The position numbers were made by a program, and so were the translations under genes. A stretch of DNA of 64,000 bases, from the NCBI GenBank assembly GCA_050031985.1, contig JBNAIG010000043.1:1-64000 (forward strand), in the 5' to 3' direction. Shown piece after piece: positions 50,401 through 57,829 of the stretch. The stretch's first letter is position 1. Each line of letters opens with the position of its first letter. The notes beneath the pieces were generated by a model. The model had not been told where the DNA came from, ran no database searches, and saw only the letters and a program-made list of their open reading frames with translations. The DNA is from SZUA-368 sp028533045. Its GTDB lineage: Bacteria > Spirochaetota > Spirochaetia > DSM-2461.

Positions 50401-50840
50401 ACCTCTATTTTCCCCTTCAGACAGGAGAACAATCTCTCACAACGGAAGGGGAAGAGCAGGAAGTAATTGGCACAGGCCATATCCTCGTGGTCGATGACGA
50501 CCTGGCCATGAGAATTACCGCCCGGGAGATACTGCGCGATTTGGGCTATCGAGTTGATGTGGCAGAGGACGGGAAAGAGGGCCTTGAGTTCTACCGTAAG
50601 AACAACAAGGACCTGGACCTGATTGTACTGGATATGATTATGCCCAATCTCAACGGTAAGGAGTGCTTTCTGGCCATGAAAGAGATAAACCCCTCCGTAA
50701 AAGCCGTGATGACCTCCGGCTATGTTTCCGATGAAGATCTGAACCTCCTCAAAAAAGAAGGCCTTGCCGGATTCTGCCGGAAGCCCTACACCATCGCCCA
50801 ATTGAGCCGAGTGGTGAGTGAAGCTCTAAAAGAGTCCTGA
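47439..50840 (+). CDS. Large hybrid sensor kinase with ABC-type substrate-binding sensor
   Basis: The 1133-residue protein starts with a signal peptide and a periplasmic domain of the ABC_sub_bind type (about 25-310; KVLLLNSYHKGYLWSDEI), normally the binding protein of a transporter, here used as a sensor. A membrane helix (IWASLIIFLIQALVIAVLIYL), three PAS domains (about 370-750), HisKA (QLAGGITHDFNNLLAG), ATPase (GTGLGLAGVFRTM) and a receiver (DLIVLDMIMPNLNG) follow. No separate response regulator is adjacent, so output may go through an Hpt protein elsewhere. Confidence 0.9.
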   Translation: MSPWKTAMTALFFLLISATLSADKRSKVLLLNSYHKGYLWSDEITRGVEDALSHQDIELYVEYMDTKRVYDETYLDLLESLYKNKYSGFDFDVIITSDNNAINFFKERSPELFGEVPHVFCGYNFLKPKDMEELPFSTGINEEADLKGNIELIRSLHSETEQILILVDNTTTGKLVQAEVLRLKADSEPDYPDIRLVYDVNKEELINLVRGLPEKTVMLLTFFFIDREGNTYSAEELTSLISEYCSVPLYGTWNFSFGYGIIGGSLVSGYNQGLRAGNMARQITDTIPVRAIPVEYGTPYHLKYDYRQLQLHHIPLSQLPAGSEVFYRPSTFYTRNIRIIWASLIIFLIQALVIAVLIYLNRTRRVIQKKLISQGSFLKLIISHIPDGIYWKDRDLRFLGCNKTFSQSKGLEEAEIIGRKNSDISPKNLSPSEKEDREIMESGVPLIDREEVRWDEKGNKKYYLQSRIPIRDQDGVCIGILGVEEDVTKQKNYQRSIEKGEKKLRTIINAIPGHIFIKNREGRFLMANSYTTHFSGYKNDDLKGRLHSDLGRPFSQTTQVLKDDKYVLDTGKPLSNIQEHLFSAEGQEYWFQASKILCPSDLFDEPAVLGIAMDITALKKAEQELMDREADLQITMNSMADGVISTDAKGMVVHMNRVAEKLTQWKSVEALQKKVTTVLPLYKKESKKVSVDPVALILEEVRKSFLSTTLYMADKQGNLLPLNVSCSPIKNEKGRIRGVVLIFRDIREELVIRKRLIHSEKMDTLGQLAGGITHDFNNLLAGIQGSAHLLKPHLKEGTKGENYLNIITDTTQKAADLAKEILSFSRSETKESLSFDLTKEIDNTVKLLERTLNKNIRIESSLSPEYSPMTGDPSQVQGAIMNLGINASHAMPEGGPINIKTEKVYLDEESCEKSPFELKPGPFLKISLKDQGTGIPEDIRDKIFEPFFTTKAEGKGTGLGLAGVFRTMQEHSGSVELESQVGQGTTFYLYFPLQTGEQSLTTEGEEQEVIGTGHILVVDDDLAMRITAREILRDLGYRVDVAEDGKEGLEFYRKNNKDLDLIVLDMIMPNLNGKECFLAMKEINPSVKAVMTSGYVSDEDLNLLKKEGLAGFCRKPYTIAQLSRVVSEALKES

Positions 50841-50984
50841 TAAAATCTCCCGAAAAAGCTACAATGGGGAAGTTTGCTCCTCATACCTACATTTACGTAT
50901 AAAAAATCTCCTTCTAAGTCGTTTACCCCCCTCTATATCTTTGGCATATACTTTGCATATGCACATATTATAGGAGCTCCATTT

Positions 50985-51725
50985 ATGAAAAACAAAACTG
51001 AATTTTATCAAGAACTATTACACAAATTCACCCAGCTGGCAAAAGAGCACAATCTTTTGGGAGAAAACATCACCGTATCCGGTAAAACCCTTAGCGACGA
51101 AGAAGCCCTGGGAAATCCGGAACGGCGGGACTACCCCCTCCTCACGGGGAAGGAGTCCCTCATGGAAGCCTGCTTCCACAACGGAAGGGGCCAGGCTTTT
51201 ACAGACCAGCCCGGTCCTTTCGAAGGCTCCCTTTCCCACATTATTGACCACGCCCTCGAATCCAATCACTCAAGGGCGGTTTTCATTGCCGCTCTCAATG
51301 CGGTAACCTCACATTTGAAACTCAGCGATAAAACGATTCACTGCCGGAACGAAGAACCGGAAGCCTGTGCGGGCGAATTATCCCGTTGCCTGGAAGAAAA
51401 ACACGGAAAAGTTAAAATTGCCCTGGTGGGCTACCAGCCTGCCATGCTGGAAAAACTCAAAGACAGCTTTCCCATTCGCGTTCTGGACCTGGATGCCGAT
51501 AAAATCGGAACCATCCGCTACGGAATAGAGGTAGAACATGGCATAGAAAAACGGGAAGAAGTTCTCCAATGGAGCGATATAATCCTCTGTACCGGAAGCA
51601 CGATAGCCAACGGAACCCTCCCGGACTACTTGGGAGAAAAACCGGTTTACTTCTTTGGAACAACCATAGCCGGAACGGCTGAGCTCATGGGTCTTAACAG
51701 ACTCTGTTTCAAAGCCGCCTCCTAG
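50985..51725 (+). CDS. DUF364/DUF4213 putative heavy-metal chelation protein
   Basis: A 246-residue protein with an N-terminal DUF4213-like part and a C-terminal Rossmann-like DUF364 domain (KIALVGYQPAML, RVLDLDADKIG, SDIILCTGSTIANGTL, VYFFGTTIAGTAELMGLNRLCF). The family is often found near nitrogenase-like or metal-related genes and is thought to handle metals; no experiment defines this branch. Start is the ATG at 50985 with TAGGAGC upstream. The upstream gap (50841-50984) contains TTGGCA and TATTAT 19 bp apart, a weak promoter. Confidence 0.75.
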   Translation: MKNKTEFYQELLHKFTQLAKEHNLLGENITVSGKTLSDEEALGNPERRDYPLLTGKESLMEACFHNGRGQAFTDQPGPFEGSLSHIIDHALESNHSRAVFIAALNAVTSHLKLSDKTIHCRNEEPEACAGELSRCLEEKHGKVKIALVGYQPAMLEKLKDSFPIRVLDLDADKIGTIRYGIEVEHGIEKREEVLQWSDIILCTGSTIANGTLPDYLGEKPVYFFGTTIAGTAELMGLNRLCFKAAS

Positions 51726-51744
51726 AGATTTCCCCGAGTCCCGG

Positions 51745-51775
51745 CCCCTGTGATATTTTTCACAGGGGTTTCTTG
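51745..51775 (+). terminator. Terminator after the DUF364 gene
   Basis: A 9-bp stem CCCCTGTGA (51745-51753) with TCACAGGGG (51760-51768), a 6-nt loop and the tail TTTCTTGTT. Confidence 0.82.
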
Positions 51776-51807
51776 TTCTAAATACCTCTTCATGTTAAAT
51801 TAGCCCC

Positions 51808-52416
51808 ATGACCGGGAAAAACGATCCGGCTCAAATCCGGCTGACCGAACTTCTTACCCTTCTTCCCCAGCTTGAGGAGGAAGAAGAGACTCTAAACTCC
51901 CGCTTAATCGGCCGCTATCTAAACGCCACCCCCGATTCGGTGCGGAAAGATATCAGTCGACTCAATCGGGAAGGGCGGTCCGGAGCCTACGAGGGAAAGG
52001 ACCTGTCCGAAGGGATTAGGGAACTTCTGGGTTTGGAAGGAAAAAAGAAAGTCTGCCTTGCCGGACTGGGATCGCTGGGACTTCACATAATGGAACTCCT
52101 GGAGAATTCGGAGCATGTGGAACTGGTAGCCGCCTTTGACAGCAAGATGAACCGGGTGGAACGAACCGATGCAACCGTAGAGCTGTTCCCCGCTTGGGAG
52201 ATCCCGGAAATCACCGCGCGATACGGAGTGGAAGCGGGAATTATCGCCACCGAACCGGAGGATGCAGAAAAAACCCTGAACCGTATGAGCGAGGGAGGCG
52301 TCAGGGGAATACTAAACCTTTCCGGCTGGTACCTGCCCCGGGATGAAGAGGGTCCTTCCATAAAAAACGTCAATATCGGCGCCATGCTCCTGGAGCTGTT
52401 GTGCCGTATGAAATAG
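51808..52416 (+). CDS. rex: Rex-family redox-sensing transcriptional repressor
   Basis: The 202-residue protein has the Rex layout: an N-terminal winged helix (SRLIGRYLNATPDSVRKDIS, then NREGRSGAYEGKDLSEGIRELLGL) and a Rossmann NAD(H) domain with GLGSLGLHIMELL, ending in a short C-terminal helix. Rex proteins sense the NADH/NAD+ ratio and repress fermentative and NADH-oxidising genes. The glycine motif is GxGxxG with Ser in place of the usual Asn, so it is a divergent member. serA starts 37 bp downstream in the same direction. Confidence 0.82.
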   Translation: MTGKNDPAQIRLTELLTLLPQLEEEEETLNSRLIGRYLNATPDSVRKDISRLNREGRSGAYEGKDLSEGIRELLGLEGKKKVCLAGLGSLGLHIMELLENSEHVELVAAFDSKMNRVERTDATVELFPAWEIPEITARYGVEAGIIATEPEDAEKTLNRMSEGGVRGILNLSGWYLPRDEEGPSIKNVNIGAMLLELLCRMK

Positions 52417-52453
52417 TAGAAAACGAGAAAGAAAAGAAACGAGGAGAACAGAC

Positions 52454-53620
52454 ATGTACAGTATTCAGACACTGAATAAAATTTCCGCCAAAGGCCTGGA
52501 CAGAATGGACCGGGAAAATTATGAAATCGCTTCGGAGCTTACCCAGCCCGATGCTATTCTTGTAAGAAGCATGAAACTCCATGATATGGACTTCCCCGCA
52601 TCGGTAAAAGCCATAGGTCGTGCCGGCGCCGGAGTTAACAATATCCCCCTGGACAAGTGTTCCGAAAAAGGAATTGTAGTCTTCAACACCCCCGGAGCCA
52701 ACGCCAACAGTGTAAAAGAACTCGTACTGGCAGCCCTCCTCGTATCCTCCCGTGATATCATCGGCGGAGTTAACTGGATTCAGGGCGAAGCCGACAAGGG
52801 CGACGAAGTACCCAAAATCGTAGAAAAGGGCAAATCCAACTTTGCCGGACCGGAAATCATGGGCAAAACCCTGGGTGTTATCGGACTGGGAGCCATCGGA
52901 GCCCTCGTTGCCAACGCCGCCAGCGGCCTGGGAATGAACGTCCTCGGCTATGATCCCTTCATCTCCGTAGACGCCGCCTGGGGACTCTCCAGAAACGTGA
53001 CCAAAGCCATCAGTCTTGACCAGATGCTTAGCCAGTGCGACTACATCAGCCTCCACCTTCCCCTCAACGACAAAACCCGAGGCCTCATCGGCGGCGAGAA
53101 ATTCGACGTCATGAAAGACAACATCCGCATTATGAACTTCGCCCGAGGCGGCCTGGTAAACAACGAAGACCTCCTGGCTCAGATAGAAAAAGGCAAAGTA
53201 GCCGCCTATGTAACCGACTTCCCCGAAGCGGAACTCCTGGGCAACCCCAAGGTCATTACCGTGCCCCACCTGGGAGCCTCCTCCCCGGAAGCGGAAGAAA
53301 ACTGCGCCATTATGGCGGTTGATCAGGTAAAGGACTACCTGGAAAACGGTAACATCGTGAACTCTGTAAACTTCCCCGCCTGTTCCATGGAAAGAGCGGG
53401 AGGCCAGCGACTCATCATCGCCAACAAGAATATTCCCGACATGATGCGTCAGTTCCTCTCCGTCCTGGCCGATGCAGGTATCAACGTAGACGACATGACC
53501 AACCGCCACAAAGGCGACGTGGCCTACAACATCATCGACGTACCCTGCTGCGGCATCACCGAAGATATCACCAAGAAGATAGAGGCCATCGACGGGGTTA
53601 TTATGACCCGGATACTCTAG
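52454..53620 (+). CDS. serA: D-3-phosphoglycerate dehydrogenase
   Basis: This enzyme oxidises 3-phosphoglycerate to phosphohydroxypyruvate, the first step of serine synthesis. In 388 residues it has the D-2-hydroxyacid dehydrogenase core with NAD motif GVIGLGAIGALVANAA, the substrate-site FARGGLVN and the catalytic His in VPHLGASSPEAEE, and a C-terminal ACT-like domain (about 315-388) that binds regulatory ligands in the family. Codon use is strongly biased, suggesting high expression. GAGGAG precedes the ATG. Confidence 0.93.
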   Translation: MYSIQTLNKISAKGLDRMDRENYEIASELTQPDAILVRSMKLHDMDFPASVKAIGRAGAGVNNIPLDKCSEKGIVVFNTPGANANSVKELVLAALLVSSRDIIGGVNWIQGEADKGDEVPKIVEKGKSNFAGPEIMGKTLGVIGLGAIGALVANAASGLGMNVLGYDPFISVDAAWGLSRNVTKAISLDQMLSQCDYISLHLPLNDKTRGLIGGEKFDVMKDNIRIMNFARGGLVNNEDLLAQIEKGKVAAYVTDFPEAELLGNPKVITVPHLGASSPEAEENCAIMAVDQVKDYLENGNIVNSVNFPACSMERAGGQRLIIANKNIPDMMRQFLSVLADAGINVDDMTNRHKGDVAYNIIDVPCCGITEDITKKIEAIDGVIMTRIL

Positions 53621-53630
53621 TATTTTTATA

Positions 53631-53785
53631 CCCCTTTTCCGGGGCCGTTCCGGGCAAAATTGCCCGGAACCGGGCTGTCCGGAGCTCCGGGGCTGAACCG
53701 CTCCCCTACTTCGTGGGGGGAGCTGCCCCTCCGGCCCGTCGGCTCCGCCTCCGGTCGGCCTAACGGCCCCCCTCCCATCCCTCGT
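53631..53785 (+). repeat. GC-rich multi-hairpin element after serA
   Basis: The 177-bp gap between serA and the next gene is almost entirely palindromic. Stems include an 11-bp perfect hairpin GTTCCGGGCAA/TTGCCCGGAAC (53647-53657/53660-53670), the palindrome CCGGAGCTCCGG (53679-53690) and GCTCCCC/GGGGAGC (53700-53706/53717-53723). There is no T-run. Composition resembles the 8401-8499 element, but the sequences differ. Confidence 0.55.
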
Positions 53786-53797
53786 CCTTAAAAAAGC

Positions 53798-54634
53798 CTA
53801 ATCCAGGCCCAGATAAATAACCCGGTTATCAAAGAACGTGGGAACAAGCAGGCCATTGTTCGCTTCCACATACTCAAAATCGGCCGCATTGATATTAACT
53901 TCCGTCGTATCGCTCACAACCACAGGTTCGGACGCAGCAGAAATAATCTGAATCTTTCCCTTCCAGTCACTCACAACATAAGAACCGTCACCCAAAGGCT
54001 TAAGGCCGTCGATTCCCCCCTTGAGAGGGATTTCCAGAGTCTGTGACTTATCTTCAAGACTAATACGAACCAAACCGGCCGATGTTCCGGCCAACAGTTC
54101 AACTCCGTCCATAAATAGACCGTTAGGCTTTTTATACTCTGTCAATTCCAGCCAGGTCTCGGCAGCTCCGTTTACAAGAACACCAATTTTACTGGCTCCC
54201 GTATCGGAAAAATATACGGTTCCCCTTTCATCAATGGCGATATCATTCAGAAATTTGGCCCCTTCCACCTCAATGGTGTTCACAATGGCAGCAGCCGTCA
54301 CATCCACCACATGAATGCGATTAATATCGCTAACGTAGAGCCTCCCATCGTACAAGCCCATACCCTTGGGAGCATCCATGCCGCCCACCCATTCCAGGGG
54401 GTCCGCCGTACCGTCCGCTTTTAACCGTGAAATAAATCCTGCCCCGTTTCTTTCCGTGGGCTTACCGTTGATATTGGAAACATAAATGACTCCCGATTCT
54501 CCGTCAAAATACACCGATTCGGTCGTATTCAATCCTTCCGGGCTCATCCAACTTTCAGACACACCCGTCGTAGTGGAACAGGACGCCCAAAGGATAAAGA
54601 CCGACAGGGCAGCGATAATTTTAAGTGATTTCAT
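53798..54634 (-). CDS. SMP-30/gluconolactonase-like beta-propeller lipoprotein
   Basis: A 278-residue lipoprotein (lipobox around ILWASC) folded as a six-bladed propeller: repeated blade motifs such as GVIYVSNING, GRLYVSDINRIHV, GTVYFSDTGASKIGV and GSYVVSDWKGKI. It resembles periplasmic SMP-30/strictosidine-synthase-like proteins, which include sugar lactonases; the calcium-site residues cannot be confirmed by eye. It is divergent from the AraC gene at 54779, which may regulate it. GGAGGAATT precedes the ATG. Confidence 0.78.
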   Translation of the reverse strand: MKSLKIIAALSVFILWASCSTTTGVSESWMSPEGLNTTESVYFDGESGVIYVSNINGKPTERNGAGFISRLKADGTADPLEWVGGMDAPKGMGLYDGRLYVSDINRIHVVDVTAAAIVNTIEVEGAKFLNDIAIDERGTVYFSDTGASKIGVLVNGAAETWLELTEYKKPNGLFMDGVELLAGTSAGLVRISLEDKSQTLEIPLKGGIDGLKPLGDGSYVVSDWKGKIQIISAASEPVVVSDTTEVNINAADFEYVEANNGLLVPTFFDNRVIYLGLD

Positions 54635-54778
54635 AATTCCTCCAAAACAATCAACCGGCTGATTATGACTCTTTGATTCTCTGCATGCTTATGAAACCAG
54701 CATAGACCGAATGACTCTGGACAGATAGGAAGGATATAAAGTATTTTATTGTATAATATGCAAGCTAAGGAGTAAAGA

Positions 54779-55690
54779 ATGCCCCTTCAAGACCGTCATG
54801 TAGACCGAATCATTCCCATTGAGTACAAAGGAAATGAGAAAATAGCAGAAGAGTTTATAGAAGACCGACTCAGGCTGATTATAATAGAAGGGGGAGAGGC
54901 CTCCCTCCTCATAAACGGAATAACTCTGGCAGCCACTGCGCCCTCAGTCTTGGCTCTCTGCCCTCAAGACAGGGTAAAAATCCTAAGCAGCCATAAGTTT
55001 GCCGCCCGATCCTTCAACTTTGCCCCTAACTTCGTTAACAGCAGCTTCACCTTCGAAGCCCTCAAGAAAAATGACTTCGCCACCATGGATGACCGGCACG
55101 ACCGGAACGTACTGCGCATATTCCACAGACGTCGTCCTCAGTTTAACGGCCTGGCACCTCTTCCTTCATCCCTGTTTCTCAATATTACGGAATGGCTTGA
55201 TATTATTGGTAAGGAAACGGTTGTACAAAGCGACAACTGGTGGTCCTGTCGCATCCGGCGTTACCTCCTACAGATACTTTATCTTACGGAAGATGTCTAC
55301 CAGGAACTGCTCATGAATAACTTTGAACAAAAGGCTCCCACGGGAGACCCCTACGTCAAAACGGCCCTGGAATACATTCACACCAACTACCACCGGGACA
55401 TCTCCCTGGATGCCCTCTGCGATATAACCAACCTGAACAGAACCTCCCTAAACAGGAGATTCAAGGAAGTAACCGGCCATACCCTCATAGACTATCTCAT
55501 AAAACACCGTATGTCCGTTGCCTGCGACGCCTTGGCCAATACGGGTCTTAAAGTAAAGGATATAGCCGAATCCTGCGGTTTTTCCGACGATGCCTATTTT
55601 AGCAAAATCTTCTCAAAGAGATTGGGAGTAACCCCTGCGGCCTATCGCACAAGGGCAAAAGAAGAACAAAAGCCTAAGGCGGCGACCTAG
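54779..55690 (+). CDS. AraC-family transcriptional regulator
   Basis: A 303-residue soluble regulator with an N-terminal cupin-like effector domain (about 10-140) and a C-terminal pair of helix-turn-helix units: SLDALCDITNLNRTSLNRRFKEVTG and KVKDIAESCGFSDDAYFSKIF, ending GVTPAAYR. TATAAT (54752-54757) lies upstream and AAGGAG precedes the ATG. It is divergent from the SMP-30-like lipoprotein gene. Its last four bases overlap the convergent parvulin gene. Confidence 0.88.
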   Translation: MPLQDRHVDRIIPIEYKGNEKIAEEFIEDRLRLIIIEGGEASLLINGITLAATAPSVLALCPQDRVKILSSHKFAARSFNFAPNFVNSSFTFEALKKNDFATMDDRHDRNVLRIFHRRRPQFNGLAPLPSSLFLNITEWLDIIGKETVVQSDNWWSCRIRRYLLQILYLTEDVYQELLMNNFEQKAPTGDPYVKTALEYIHTNYHRDISLDALCDITNLNRTSLNRRFKEVTGHTLIDYLIKHRMSVACDALANTGLKVKDIAESCGFSDDAYFSKIFSKRLGVTPAAYRTRAKEEQKPKAAT

Positions 55691-56511
55691 GCCTCGATCT
55701 TGGCGCTTGCCTTAAGTTCTTCCAAAAGCTCCGCCACCCGTCGGTCCCGCTCGGTATTTTCAAGACCTTTCATAACATCGGCCTTAATCTTCTCGAATTC
55801 CAGGGGAATGGAAGGAATCTTTTTGTGAACCAGAGCAATATGATACCCTAACTCGGTCTGAAAGATCTCACTAATCTTGCCCGGTTCCAGGCTAAAGGCA
55901 ACCTTTTCAAACTTCTCCGCCAAGCTTCCCCGGGGGAAAGTTTCCAAGTCAACAATCTCCTCATCGGAGTACTTCTTAGCCACCTGCTCAAAGGGTTTTC
56001 CCCCATTCAGCTCTTTCTGGGCTTCCAAAATGGTCTGAAGAGCCTTATTCGCATCGTCCCCTTCCCGGCTGGTAAAACAAAGAATATGGGAACAGTGAAT
56101 CTGTTCGGGAAGAATAAAGGTCTCCCGATTCTCTTCATAGGCAGCCAGAGCCTCCTCTTCGGAAATGGAAATATCCGCAAAAAGCTCTTTAAAGAACTCT
56201 TCCTGACGAATCTGACCTTCCAGATCCTTCCGAATAAGAGCCTGCTTCTCTTCATCGGGCTTGCTGTCCTTGGGAAAATCCTTCAAAACCTTCTTAAAAG
56301 CCTTCTCCACGACTCCCTCATCAAGCTCAGGAACTGCCTCTTCCGCTTTAAGCAAAAAGAGAAACTGTCCCGTCACATTTCTTTCGGTAATTTCACGGAG
56401 TTCCTTCTCGGGAACTTTCATATTCGCCGGCGAATCGGCCTGAAGCCGTGAAAGCCGGTCAAACTCTCTATCAAACATATATTGGGGTACAACCCGGTCA
56501 TTAATAGTCAT
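55687..56511 (-). CDS. Parvulin-type peptidyl-prolyl isomerase, apparently cytoplasmic
   Basis: From the ATG at 56511 (GGGGGA upstream) the protein has 274 residues: an N-terminal helical SurA-like region and a parvulin domain (about 150-245) with IHCSHILCF, ANKALQTILEAQKELNGGKPFEQVAKKYS and ELGYHIALVHKK. It has no signal peptide, unlike PrsA and SurA, so it probably folds cytoplasmic clients, as PpiC/NifM-like proteins do. The frame is open upstream to 56610, but that extension is Gly/Arg-rich and has no binding site. Confidence 0.85.
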   Translation of the reverse strand: MTINDRVVPQYMFDREFDRLSRLQADSPANMKVPEKELREITERNVTGQFLFLLKAEEAVPELDEGVVEKAFKKVLKDFPKDSKPDEEKQALIRKDLEGQIRQEEFFKELFADISISEEEALAAYEENRETFILPEQIHCSHILCFTSREGDDANKALQTILEAQKELNGGKPFEQVAKKYSDEEIVDLETFPRGSLAEKFEKVAFSLEPGKISEIFQTELGYHIALVHKKIPSIPLEFEKIKADVMKGLENTERDRRVAELLEELKASAKIEA

Positions 56512-56565
56512 TCCCCCAGCATACACTAATCCCCCTCCCAGAGAAAATCCCCCGATCCCCCTTAA

Positions 56566-56597
56566 ACAAAAAAAACGCCCCCGGATAGGAGCGTTTT
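56566..56597 (-). terminator. Terminator of the DUF898 gene
   Basis: An imperfect stem AAACGC-CC with GG-GCGTTT (56573-56595, one mismatch) is followed on the minus strand by a run of eight T residues. On the plus strand it ends in TTTTCTCTG, so it may act both ways. Confidence 0.65.
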
Positions 56598-56640
56598 CTC
56601 TGTCTGGCAATTCCTCTTAAAACGAGCAGGTCCTACCGTT

Positions 56641-57417
56641 TTAAGCAGCTTCGTCCCGTTTTTCGAGACTGAATCCCGCCGCCAAAAAGCGATAAATTTC
56701 CATCTCAAACCAGGCATAGTAAATACCAAAGGTAATTATGGAAAGAAGACCGCCCTTAATCATAAGACTTAGGAGCTTGCCCCCTTCGGCGGCAAACTTA
56801 AAGGACTCATCGGTACCGTAAGTAACGTTTTCCGCCAGGTAGCCGTAGATCTTGATAATAGCCCAGGGAGCATAAATACCCAGAGTTAAACAGCTAAGGA
56901 GATACTGTCCCAGAAGCAGACAGAAGAGCTTGCCCCCATCGGCGGTCAAACCAAAGGAAACCCCATCGTAAGAAGTTTCTTCCAAAAGATAACCGTAAAT
57001 CTTGATCATGGCCCAAGGTGTATAGATACCAAAGGTAATTCCGATAAGCAGGAACTGGACAAAAAAGATACTAAAAAACTTGCTGCCCTCTCCGCTAAAT
57101 TCAAAATGCTTTTCGTCATAGCTTGTATGTTCAACCAGATATTTCACAACCTTAATGATGGCCCAGGCATAGTAAATACCAAAAGTAATGGCACAAAGCA
57201 ATCCCTGTACAAAAAGAAGACTGAACAACTCACCGCCGTTTCCGTCGAAGTCAAAGGGCTTACCCTCAAGAGTAAGGTTTTCCGCCATATACTTCCGGAT
57301 TTTTACCATCGCCCAGGGAGCATAAATCCCAAAGGTAATACCACACAGGATACCCTGTACTAAAATCAGGCTGAAAAATTCGCCCCCCTTCCCGTTAAAC
57401 GCGAAGTCTCTTTTCAT
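56641..57417 (-). CDS. DUF898-type membrane protein made of five tandem repeats
   Basis: The 258-residue protein consists of five copies of a unit of about 50 residues: F-x-F-x-G-x-GG, a hydrophobic stretch such as LCGITFGIYAPWAMVKI, and a link (YLAENVTYGT-like). The block ITFGIY(A/T/Y)(P/A)WA occurs in every repeat with small changes. This is the DUF898/YjgN core multiplied; function is unknown. Start is the ATG at 57417 with GGAGGAA upstream; the TTG four codons earlier overlaps that binding site. A small membrane protein gene lies just upstream. Confidence 0.82.
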   Translation of the reverse strand: MKRDFAFNGKGGEFFSLILVQGILCGITFGIYAPWAMVKIRKYMAENLTLEGKPFDFDGNGGELFSLLFVQGLLCAITFGIYYAWAIIKVVKYLVEHTSYDEKHFEFSGEGSKFFSIFFVQFLLIGITFGIYTPWAMIKIYGYLLEETSYDGVSFGLTADGGKLFCLLLGQYLLSCLTLGIYAPWAIIKIYGYLAENVTYGTDESFKFAAEGGKLLSLMIKGGLLSIITFGIYYAWFEMEIYRFLAAGFSLEKRDEAA

Positions 57418-57435
57418 TTGTTCCTCCAAATATAA

Positions 57436-57729
57436 CTAATCGGCCCGGGCCGATTTTGTTTCATAACGCACGGCGCTTCTTATAAAAAAACCGCAAATAG
57501 TAGCCTCTCTCGGCAGAGAATCCAGGGAGTATCCCTTTTCGCATAAAGCGACAAGACGCCTAAACCGTTTCATCCTGTTCTTCCCGTCCCATGAAAGCAT
57601 TCCCACTAAACACAGAGACTGCCAGGCGGGTATGAAAAGCCAATAAGTCTTAACCATCCCTCCATAGATAAAACCGACAACAGCAAGCAAGGAGAGAAGG
57701 ATGGGAAAGTGAACAAGGATTTTTGACAT
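57436..57729 (-). CDS. Small membrane protein, unknown
   Basis: The 97-residue protein has two hydrophobic segments (FPILLSLLAVVGFIYGG and YWLFIPAWQSLCLVGML) followed by a basic cytoplasmic tail (KNRMKRFRRLVALCEKGYS). I do not recognise a family. It is 18 bp upstream of the DUF898 gene and probably heads that operon. No Shine-Dalgarno is visible, but a promoter is placed for a leaderless message. Confidence 0.6.
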   Translation of the reverse strand: MSKILVHFPILLSLLAVVGFIYGGMVKTYWLFIPAWQSLCLVGMLSWDGKNRMKRFRRLVALCEKGYSLDSLPREATICGFFIRSAVRYETKSARAD

Positions 57730-57737
57730 TCAGGTAT

Positions 57738-57766
57738 ATCTTAATGCAAAGAACCCCTTTTTTCAA
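57738..57766 (-). promoter_or_regulatory. Promoter of the DUF898 operon, nearly leaderless
   Basis: Minus-strand TTGAAA (57766-57761), 17-bp spacer and TAAGAT (57743-57738). The expected +1 is at about 57731-57730, one or two bases before the ATG at 57729. Confidence 0.45.
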
Positions 57767-57829
57767 GAAATGGAGAAAATACACTAATATTTTGTAATAT
57801 TTAACGGTATAGATTAAAATTCACCTTAT

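Noticed and set aside
52370..53509. Long leftward open frame inside serA
   Set aside because: Antisense shadow produced by the codon bias of serA.
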